DNA of 64,000 nt from assembly GCA_903832285.1 (NCBI GenBank), contig CAILAY010000139.1:1-64000 (forward strand), in the 5' to 3' direction. The notes under the pieces were generated by a model. That model saw only the letters and a list, made by a program, of their open reading frames with translations. It did not search any database and was not told where the DNA came from. The stretch is from an uncultured beta proteobacterium (GTDB lineage: Bacteria; Pseudomonadota; Gammaproteobacteria; Burkholderiales; Burkholderiaceae_C). The position numbers and the translations under genes were made by a program. Below, in pieces: positions 56,946 through 64,000 of the stretch; position 1 is the stretch's first letter, and every line of letters begins with the position of its first letter.

Positions 56946-59900
56946 TTCGGCCCGAACGGATCGGGCGCAACAGCGCTATTCATCCATTTCATGACCGGGG
57001 CATTTACCAGGTACGGCACGGTACCGAACAGTTTGAAGAAGCCCTCGATCTCGTTCAAGGACGATTTTTCGAAATCAATTTCCGGCAAGGCTGCGCCTTC
57101 GGCATTGGTCACCAGGCCCCAGTTGACCGGAGCGCGACCGCCGGAGCGACTGAACTTCTTATAGGACCAGGCCGTGCTGGCCCAACCCAGCTGGGCGTAG
57201 GCATCAAAACTGGCGCGGGTGATTTGTCCGCCCAACTCGGGTTCGAGGTCAGCCCAGGGCTGGAACTCGCCCACAAACAGAGGCGTGTCCAATGCGGTCA
57301 GTCGTGTTTTCCAGTCGCACAAACCGCCGCCGTTTGGCAGGCACCTGAGCCAGTCACGATGCACTTCCATGCCGGGCTTGCCCCAGCCAAAAAATCCCGG
57401 GTAGGGATGGGTTTCAAACACCACGTTGCGCATGCCCTGCTCGCCCGGCTTGCCGTAAGCGGCAATGCCTTTGGGATGATCGGGAAGGATGACGATGTGG
57501 TTGGGGTCGATCTCGCGGATGCTGCTGTAGAGCTTTTTCACGACGGCGGCCAATTGCTCAGACGTGCTGCCCCAGGGCTCGTTCAGCAGTCCGTAGCCCG
57601 CGACCACGCTCTCATCCTTGTAGCGCGCGGCAATCTGGCGCCACAACCAGTCGGTGCGTTCCTGGTACTCTGGTGTGCTCCAGTAAAGATTCTTGCCGGC
57701 GCAGCCACTGTGATGCTCCGTTCCCTGGGTACCCACCGCGCCGTGCAAATCAAGCACAACGTACAGACCGCGGGCTCTGGCCTGCGCAATCGCCTGATCG
57801 AGATAGCGCCAGCCGTCGGCACGCACATGGCGCGGATTGTTTTCATCCTCGATCACGCTCCACAGGAACGGTAACCGCACCAGGTTCAGGCCGAACTGCG
57901 GGATCAGATCCCAGTCGCGCTGTGTCATCCAGTTGTCGCGGTGCAACCTGAGCAGGCGATGGCGCTCGGCCACCCCAAAACGTTTGTCCAGCACCGCTTC
58001 CAGCGTACATTGATCGTTCACTTTGGCGTCCTCGCCATAGCCCATCATCCAGAACTCGGGCAGCAGCCAGTTGCCCAGATTCGCGCCCTTGAGTTCAATC
58101 GGCGACCCGTCGGCCTTGACCCAGCGCGTGCCCTGGGTGCGCAGCATCGAATGCGCCGCGGTTAGGGCCGGACGAGATGGCGCCAGTTCAAAGTCTGTGC
58201 GTAGCCGAATGTCGGTGGCCGACGCACCCAGCATCAATTCGAACTCGCCGGCTTCCGCGCCCCACTGCAATCGGGCGTTATAGAACGAGAGTTTTTCGCG
58301 ATCTATCACGAAGCGCACAGTCTGGGTCTGGCCGGGTTCGATGCGCACTCTGCGGAAGTCTTTCAGTTCGCGCACCGGGCGCACGACGGAGGCCACCTTG
58401 TCGCGCAAATACAGTTGCACGATTTCCTCACCCGCAACCTTCCCCGTATTCTTCACGTCCAGGGAAACCGCAATCTTTTCGTCACCCTGCAACACGCTCT
58501 TGTCGAGCGCGAGGTGCGAATACTCGAACTCCGTATAGCTCAGACCGTAGCCGAACGGAAAGCGCGGCGTACCCTCCAGATCGATGTAGCCGCTAACGTA
58601 ACCCGAGGCAGCCCCTGCGGCCTGAGGACGGCCGGTATTGAAGCTGTTGTAATAGATCGGAATCTGCCCCACGCTGCGCGGAAAGCTCATCGTGAGCTTG
58701 GCCGAAGGGTTGACGTCACCTACCAGCACATCCGCAATCGCATTGCCCGCTTCGGTGCCCAGCCACCATGTGTAGACAATGGTGGGCACGTTGTCGGCGA
58801 TCCAGTTGAAGACCAGAGGCCGACCGGCATTGATAAGCACCACCAGCGGCTTGCCAGTCGCCTGCAGCGCCTTGACCAGGTCTTCCTGCACGCCGGGCAG
58901 GCTCAGGCTGGAACGGCTTCGTGCTTCGCCGCTCATGTCCCAGCGCTCACCCACACTGACGATCACGACGTCGGCCTGTTTGGCCACACTCACTGCCTGA
59001 GCAAAACCGTCCTTGTTGCTGCCTTCAATCTCGCTGCCCCGGGCGTAAAGCAATCGTGCATGGCGGCCCAATTTGGCCTTCAATCCATCCCATTGTGATA
59101 CCACGAACTTTGAATAGTCCACGTCGGGCAAAGTCACTGCCCAGCCGCCATGGTTGTCCTTCGCGACTTTCACCATCGGGCCGATGAAGGCGATGGTCTT
59201 CACGTCACGGGACAGCGGCAACACATGCGCGGTGTTCTTCAGTAGCACGATGCTTTTTGCCGCCATGTCCCTGGCCGCCTGGCGGTGCGCTGGATCATTC
59301 AGCGCCGATTGCTCCCGCGCCAGGTCGCTGAAACGGTAGGGGTCGTCGAACAGGCCCAGTTCGAACTTCTTTCGCAGGATGCGGCGCACGGCGTCGTCCA
59401 CCAGGGCGACCGGCACCAGGTTCTCCCGCACCAGCAGGGCGAGGTACTTTCGGTAGGCGTTGCTTTCCATGTCCATGTCATCGCCGGCCGTGATGGCAGA
59501 CAAGGCTGCACCCTTGCCATCCTTGACATAACCGTGTGTCACCATTTCGCCGATCGAGCCCCAATCCGAAACCACAAAACCGGTGAAACCCCATTCGCCC
59601 TTGAGGATATCGCGCAGCAGGTACCTGTTGCCTGAAGCCGGAATGCCATTGACGTCGTTGAACGAGTTCATGAAACTCGCAGCGCCCGCATCGACTGCCG
59701 CCTTGAACGGTGGCAGATAGGTCTCCCACAGCATTCGTTCGCTCATGTCGACCGAGTTGTAGTCGCGCCCGCCGAGCGCTGCGCCGTACGCGGCGAAATG
59801 TTTCGCCGTGGCCATGACCGCGTCCAGGTCGCCGAGTTGGCGTCCCTGAAAACCCTTCACGCGGGCATACGCAATCTTCGAACCCAGATAGGTGTCTTCA

Positions 59901-60424
59901 CCCGCACCTTCCATGACGCGGCCCCAGCGCGGGTCGCGCGCGATGTCCACCATGGGTGCAAAGGTCCAGTGAATGCCGCTGGCAGCCGCTTCGGTCGCGG
60001 CGATCCGGGCCGAAAGCTCGATCGCAGCCAGGTCCCAACTGCCGGCTTCTGCCAGCGGAATCGGAAAAGTCGTTTTGAAGCCGTGGATCACGTCCTGGCC
60101 GAACAGCAGGGGAATCTTCAGTCGCGACTGCATCGCCACCTCCTGATACTGGCGCGTGGAATGCGCACCCAGCACATTCAGCATCGCACCCACCCGACCG
60201 CCCTGGATGTCCTGCCTCAGGTTGCCCCTGAATGTGACCGGTCCGGTGGCGCGCCAGTCGCCCGAATACTGGGTCAGTTGCCCGATCTTCTCCTCCATCG
60301 TCATCTGCTGCAGCAGCGCTTCTACCCTGCCCTCGACCGGGGGCTGTGGCGCCGCCATGCAAAGGTTTGTGCAGACGAGCGGCACCCAGCAAGCCAGACG
60401 CAAAGCGGTTCCAAACGGTTTCAT
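56942..60424 (-). CDS. Two-domain glycoside hydrolase: GH3 beta-glucosidase fused to GH5 glucanase
   Basis: 1160 residues, secreted (signal peptide about 1-25). Residues 26-760 form a full BglX-like GH3 enzyme: nucleophile Asp287 in GFVVSDWGS, the C-terminal GH3 domain with LSLPGVQEDLVKAL, and an Fn3-like domain (VQLYLRDKVASVVRPVRELKDF). From about 780 a GH5 domain begins (KGANLGNWLLPEFWM) and has acid/base Glu949 in LLNEPWG and nucleophile Glu1053 in FVGEFQPW. The GNWL start is typical of exo-beta-1,3-glucanase-like GH5 enzymes. One polypeptide would thus release and finish beta-glucan oligomers. The ATG at 60424 is used; a GTG lies at 60433. Confidence 0.9.
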   Translation of the reverse strand: MKPFGTALRLACWVPLVCTNLCMAAPQPPVEGRVEALLQQMTMEEKIGQLTQYSGDWRATGPVTFRGNLRQDIQGGRVGAMLNVLGAHSTRQYQEVAMQSRLKIPLLFGQDVIHGFKTTFPIPLAEAGSWDLAAIELSARIAATEAAASGIHWTFAPMVDIARDPRWGRVMEGAGEDTYLGSKIAYARVKGFQGRQLGDLDAVMATAKHFAAYGAALGGRDYNSVDMSERMLWETYLPPFKAAVDAGAASFMNSFNDVNGIPASGNRYLLRDILKGEWGFTGFVVSDWGSIGEMVTHGYVKDGKGAALSAITAGDDMDMESNAYRKYLALLVRENLVPVALVDDAVRRILRKKFELGLFDDPYRFSDLAREQSALNDPAHRQAARDMAAKSIVLLKNTAHVLPLSRDVKTIAFIGPMVKVAKDNHGGWAVTLPDVDYSKFVVSQWDGLKAKLGRHARLLYARGSEIEGSNKDGFAQAVSVAKQADVVIVSVGERWDMSGEARSRSSLSLPGVQEDLVKALQATGKPLVVLINAGRPLVFNWIADNVPTIVYTWWLGTEAGNAIADVLVGDVNPSAKLTMSFPRSVGQIPIYYNSFNTGRPQAAGAASGYVSGYIDLEGTPRFPFGYGLSYTEFEYSHLALDKSVLQGDEKIAVSLDVKNTGKVAGEEIVQLYLRDKVASVVRPVRELKDFRRVRIEPGQTQTVRFVIDREKLSFYNARLQWGAEAGEFELMLGASATDIRLRTDFELAPSRPALTAAHSMLRTQGTRWVKADGSPIELKGANLGNWLLPEFWMMGYGEDAKVNDQCTLEAVLDKRFGVAERHRLLRLHRDNWMTQRDWDLIPQFGLNLVRLPFLWSVIEDENNPRHVRADGWRYLDQAIAQARARGLYVVLDLHGAVGTQGTEHHSGCAGKNLYWSTPEYQERTDWLWRQIAARYKDESVVAGYGLLNEPWGSTSEQLAAVVKKLYSSIREIDPNHIVILPDHPKGIAAYGKPGEQGMRNVVFETHPYPGFFGWGKPGMEVHRDWLRCLPNGGGLCDWKTRLTALDTPLFVGEFQPWADLEPELGGQITRASFDAYAQLGWASTAWSYKKFSRSGGRAPVNWGLVTNAEGAALPEIDFEKSSLNEIEGFFKLFGTVPYLVNAPVMKWMNSAVAPDPFGPK

Positions 60425-60498
60425 ATTTATCACTCGCTCAACGTCATTCTGGTTTGCCAGGCGGCATGTGCTGCGGACACAAAGGGCCCGCGTCCCGA

Positions 60499-62451
60499 TC
60501 AGTTCGGTGGGTTGTATTTCTTCAGGAAAGTCTCGATCGCGCCGTAGACGCGGTAACGGGTTTCTTCCTTGGCAATCCCGTGCTCTTCCTTCTCCAGCTC
60601 CATGTACTCGAACACTTTGCCGTACTTCTTCAAGCCATCACGCATGTCTTCGCCGTGGATCAGCGGGACGCGGTAATCCTTTTCACCATAGGCCATGAAC
60701 ACGGGCGCCTTGATCTTGTCCGCGTGACGGGCGGGTGAGGTGGCGTTGAACTGATCCTTCAACTTGCCCGGGTCGCCCAGCGTCTTGTCCTTGCTGTAGG
60801 TGGCAGCCTTGTCACCCCAACTGTCGGAGGAGGAAATGTAGAACAGATTGGTCACGCCGAACAGGTTCACACCACAGCGGTAAAGGTCCGGATCCTTCAC
60901 CAGCCCCATCATCACCGCGTAGCCACCGTAGCTTGCCCCCATGATGCAGATTCTCTTCGGATCGACCACGCCCTGCTTCACCAGGCTGTTCACACCGTCA
61001 GTGATGTCATCCTGCATGCTCAGACCCCACTGCGCAAATGACTTCTTGAAGTGGGCTTCACCGAAACCGGTGGAGCCCCGAAACTGCGGTTGCAGCACGG
61101 CGTATCCCATGCCCGCCAGAAACTGCACCTCGGGGTTGAAGCCGATACCATCGCGCGCCCATGGTCCGCCGTGGGGCAACACCACCATCGGCAGCGCTTT
61201 GGCTTCACGACCTTGGGGCAAGGTCAGGTAGGACATGATGGGCAGACCGTCGCGGGCCACGTAGTCGTACGGCAATTGCGTCGACATTTTCTTGGGATCG
61301 ATCCATGGACGTGTCGTGAACAGGTTTTGCAGTTTCTTCTTGTCCGGATAGTAGAGAGAATACTGGCCCGGGTGCGCGGACGAATAGGACGAAATCAGCA
61401 TTGGCGCCAGCGCATTGCCCGGAAAAATGACGTTCACCATGCCGGGGAAAGCCTTGTCGATCCCCAACTGCAGGCTTGCCATGCTCTTGTCAAACCACAG
61501 GGTTTTTGGCGGTTCGGTTCCCATGCGCACGCCCAGCAGTTTGCGGGTATCGGGAGCGAATACCAAGCCACCACCCACGTCCACCAGCTTGTCGGAAGCG
61601 AGCAATTCACCGGGTTTGTTGGCGACGAAGTCATACTTGAAAATGCCCCAGCGCCCCTCTTCCATGAGAGCCGACACAATCATCGTGGTGTCATCCGAAT
61701 CAAACGCCAGAACCTGAAATTTGGGCTCGAAGGTGGAATGCTCGGACAGCTTGCGAAACGGCTGACCCGCCTGATCGCGGTACCAGACGACCATCTGGCT
61801 TTGCTCGGTGTTGGTCGTGTTGATCACCCGCAAGACATTGTTCTTGTCCAGCACAAAGTTACGTGCTACGCCTTTCACGTCAAACTCGATTTCCCGGCGC
61901 TTGCCGGTCAGGCTGTCGACGCGGTAGGTCTGTGCGTCGCCGTTGGGAAAATAGCCCACGGCGATGATGGCATTGGGATCGTCGTTGACCGAGCGCGCCA
62001 GCATGCTCATGTAGCGCGGCTCAGACGCCCACGTGCCCTGGTCCATGCCTCTCACGTGCTCCCACGACTGCATCAGGGTCGCCGACTTCGTGCCATCGCG
62101 GTTGATGGCGTACAGGCCCGACTCGGACGAGGTTTGCTCCCCGTCGCGATCGATGATACTGAAGACGATGCGCTCGTCGCTGATCCAGTTGATGGCGGCC
62201 ACGTCCAGCGTTTCGTAACCGGCCACATTCTTGGCCGTTCCGGTTTCGATTTCCACCATAGCCAGTTGCATCCGTCCGTTGATGCTGGCCGTGGTGGCCA
62301 GATACTTGCCGTTGGGCGAGAGCGTGGCGGACGCAAATTTGGCATTCCGGAATAACTCCGAGACGGGCGACTGGGCCTGGACCACACTGCACGCGGCGCT
62401 CAGACAGAGCAAGGCGGCCCAGCATCGCAACACAGATAAATGGGTTTTCAT
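60499..62451 (-). CDS. S9 family serine peptidase (prolyl oligopeptidase / dipeptidyl-peptidase type)
   Basis: 650 residues with a signal peptide (about 1-26, ending VVQA). The N-terminal beta-propeller (about 35-380) precedes an alpha/beta hydrolase domain with catalytic Ser507 in GASYGGYA, Asp592 in YGEKDYRVP and His624 in EEHGI. VLPHGGPWARD is the typical oxyanion strand. It releases small peptides in the periplasm or outside the cell. The ATG at 62451 is preferred to a TTG at 62472. Located 74 nt upstream of the GH3-GH5 gene on the same strand. Confidence 0.92.
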   Translation of the reverse strand: MKTHLSVLRCWAALLCLSAACSVVQAQSPVSELFRNAKFASATLSPNGKYLATTASINGRMQLAMVEIETGTAKNVAGYETLDVAAINWISDERIVFSIIDRDGEQTSSESGLYAINRDGTKSATLMQSWEHVRGMDQGTWASEPRYMSMLARSVNDDPNAIIAVGYFPNGDAQTYRVDSLTGKRREIEFDVKGVARNFVLDKNNVLRVINTTNTEQSQMVVWYRDQAGQPFRKLSEHSTFEPKFQVLAFDSDDTTMIVSALMEEGRWGIFKYDFVANKPGELLASDKLVDVGGGLVFAPDTRKLLGVRMGTEPPKTLWFDKSMASLQLGIDKAFPGMVNVIFPGNALAPMLISSYSSAHPGQYSLYYPDKKKLQNLFTTRPWIDPKKMSTQLPYDYVARDGLPIMSYLTLPQGREAKALPMVVLPHGGPWARDGIGFNPEVQFLAGMGYAVLQPQFRGSTGFGEAHFKKSFAQWGLSMQDDITDGVNSLVKQGVVDPKRICIMGASYGGYAVMMGLVKDPDLYRCGVNLFGVTNLFYISSSDSWGDKAATYSKDKTLGDPGKLKDQFNATSPARHADKIKAPVFMAYGEKDYRVPLIHGEDMRDGLKKYGKVFEYMELEKEEHGIAKEETRYRVYGAIETFLKKYNPPN

Positions 62452-62571
62452 GAAAATCTGATCCTCTTTCAAATTGAAAAACTCATGCAGCGGCGATTAT
62501 GCCGCCTGAATTGGAAACCTTTCCCATTTCTCGCTGTCAATCGAAACAGCCCATCGCACCCGGCACGAACC

Positions 62572-63969
62572 TCACACAGCGCCCTCGGTTGACACCAACT
62601 TGTGCTGTATTGCACGCCGTCGCGCCGACTTGGCCGCGCCGAGCCAGCCGTGACTGAACCAGCGCACTGCCATGCTCAGACCACGCACCCATTCATCAGC
62701 CGCGTAGGCAATCCAGACACCCACCAGGCCCAGTTGGAAATGCACACCCAGAAACCAGGAACCGCCCGCCATGACGAACAGCATCGATGCGGCGCCCGCC
62801 AGCACGGGAAAGCGCGCATCGCCTGCGGCGCGAAGGGCATTGATGATGATCACGTTGCAGGTGCGTCCCGGCTCCAGCAGCACCGTGATCCACAACAAGG
62901 TGGTGGCGCTGGCGATGATCTGGGGATCCTGGGTGAACAGGTGCAGGGTCCAGCGTGCCGTGCCTGCCACCAGCAGCGCCACCGACACTGACACCAGCAA
63001 CCCCAGAACCAGACTCTTGCGCAGCAGACGATGGGCCTTGCGCAGGCTTCCCGCTCCCACCAGATGGCCAACCAGCACTTCGCTCGCAAGCCCGATGGAC
63101 AGGCTGAACAGCACCACGATATGCATCAGTTGAAAAGCATAGCTTTGTGTCGCAAGCGCCTGTGCGCCCAAGCCCGCCACGACGCTGACCGACACCAGCA
63201 TGGCAACGCGGTAGGCCACGTTCTCGGCCGCGCCGGGCAGCCCTATCTGTAGTACGGGTTCAAGGCGCTTCCAGTGCAGCGTCCACCAGTCCCGTGCAGT
63301 TGGAACCAGGTTCAGGCGCCAGCGCCACAGCAGCAGGTGCAGGCCCAGACCCAAGGCCCGACTCAGCCCCAACGCCAGCGCAAAGCCCACCAATCCAAAC
63401 GCGGGAACGATGCCCAAACCGCGCATCAGGGGAAAGCACAGCAGCAGATGCAGACCGTGCATGCTCAGAATATTGAGCATCACGTCTCGCGTGCGCAAGT
63501 GGGCCCGCATGACCGACGCCATGCTGGCGTTCCATGCGTCCAGCAGCAATGCCACGGCCAGTGCCTGCAAATAAGGTTGGGCCAGCGTCAGCACGTCGCG
63601 CGGTGCATTCACCCAGGACAGCAACATGCCGGCACTGGAAAACACCACCAACGCAACGCTCAACCCCAGCCAAGTGCTGGCACCGAGGGCGGCGCGTGCC
63701 GTCTGGTCTGCGCCGGCGCGGTTGCCAGCGCCCAGGTATTGCGTGACCACCACACTCACGCCCATGCTGACGATTCGGAAAAGCAAGAAAAAGGCCACCT
63801 GCACCTGATTGGACAGGGCGAACGCCGCCGCTGTGGTGTCGGACAAACTCGCTGCCAGCCACAAGCCCAGGAGACCGACGCCAAAACCCAGCAGCAGTTC
63901 CGCCAGCATAGGCCAGGCGATGGACACCAGGCGTGGCCGCGCTGCAGCCTTCGTCACGCTAACGTTCAT
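62572..63969 (-). CDS. MATE family multidrug/metabolite efflux protein
   Basis: 465 residues with twelve hydrophobic helices in two MatE repeats (about 12-225 and 240-445). Characteristic segments are IAWPMLAELLLGFGVGLLG, then QYLGAGNRAGADQTARAALG, and in the second half IGLPGAAENVAYRVAMLV and GHLVGAGSLRKAHRLLRKSL. It exchanges Na+ or H+ for cationic compounds or metabolites. It starts 31 nt from the window's right edge, so upstream control cannot be assessed. Confidence 0.92.
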   Translation of the reverse strand: MNVSVTKAAARPRLVSIAWPMLAELLLGFGVGLLGLWLAASLSDTTAAAFALSNQVQVAFFLLFRIVSMGVSVVVTQYLGAGNRAGADQTARAALGASTWLGLSVALVVFSSAGMLLSWVNAPRDVLTLAQPYLQALAVALLLDAWNASMASVMRAHLRTRDVMLNILSMHGLHLLLCFPLMRGLGIVPAFGLVGFALALGLSRALGLGLHLLLWRWRLNLVPTARDWWTLHWKRLEPVLQIGLPGAAENVAYRVAMLVSVSVVAGLGAQALATQSYAFQLMHIVVLFSLSIGLASEVLVGHLVGAGSLRKAHRLLRKSLVLGLLVSVSVALLVAGTARWTLHLFTQDPQIIASATTLLWITVLLEPGRTCNVIIINALRAAGDARFPVLAGAASMLFVMAGGSWFLGVHFQLGLVGVWIAYAADEWVRGLSMAVRWFSHGWLGAAKSARRRAIQHKLVSTEGAV

Positions 63970-64000
63970 GCTTCGTCTGCGAAACGCCCCAGGTCCTGAA

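Noticed and set aside
62483-62500. GCGGC/GCCGC hairpin upstream of the S9 peptidase gene
   Set aside because: Five-base stem without T-tract or conserved position; expected by chance in GC-rich DNA.

Overview
The window reads as chromosomal DNA of a betaproteobacterium, most likely Burkholderiales close to the Comamonadaceae (Rhodoferax/Polaromonas type). The basis is gene content and order (rimP-nusA-infB...rbfA-truB-typA; smpB divergent from ratA-rnfH; guaB-guaA; mltG-tmk-holB-pilZ-tatD) and a moderately high GC content judged by eye. The family-level placement is inference. No rRNA, tRNA, CRISPR array, insertion sequence or phage gene was seen. Layout: 1-1.2 kb is the N-terminal part of a secreted subtilisin-type protease that runs off the left edge. 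1.5-8.3 kb is a complete oligopeptide ABC importer operon (oppABCDF) on the minus strand, with an MFS exporter gene joined to its end. 8.4-19.7 kb, plus strand, is the transcription/translation operon rimP-nusA-infB-(signal peptidase I)-rbfA-truB-typA, followed by an EamA exporter and an acyl-CoA hydrolase. A promoter and an intrinsic-terminator-like hairpin lie in the rimP leader. 19.7-27.6 kb holds smpB, ratA, rnfH, a DUF4124 protein, guaB-guaA, a PaiB-like protein, tadA (fused to a decayed haloalkane-dehalogenase-like domain) and an LD-carboxypeptidase. A class A penicillin-binding protein follows at 27.7-30.0 kb. 30.7-39.7 kb is the most unusual region. It is a compact six-gene minus-strand cluster: a di-haem c-type lipoprotein, a GMC flavoprotein oxidoreductase, two proteins of unknown function (one membrane-bound), a DyP-type peroxidase and a catalase-related haem protein. 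Together they look like an undescribed redox system with an electron path to the periplasm. It is flanked by gene debris: a truncated alpha/beta hydrolase on one side and two 0.4-0.5 kb non-coding stretches around a lone hydratase gene on the other. 41.4-49.6 kb is an accessory stretch that looks AT-richer in its first part. It has a LysR regulator divergent from an AhpD-like gene with a clear dyad operator, NTF2-like and flavin-binding small proteins, a TMEM175-like channel, and an arsR / SDR / metallophosphoesterase group with a shared 22-bp putative operator. It then passes into the conserved ankyrin-tatD-pilZ-holB-tmk-mltG block, which continues to 52.2 kb, followed by ygfZ and a thioesterase-acetyltransferase fusion. 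54.2-62.5 kb is a polysaccharide and peptide degradation group: a pullulanase, a two-catalytic-domain GH3-GH5 enzyme and an S9 peptidase. A MATE efflux gene ends the window.
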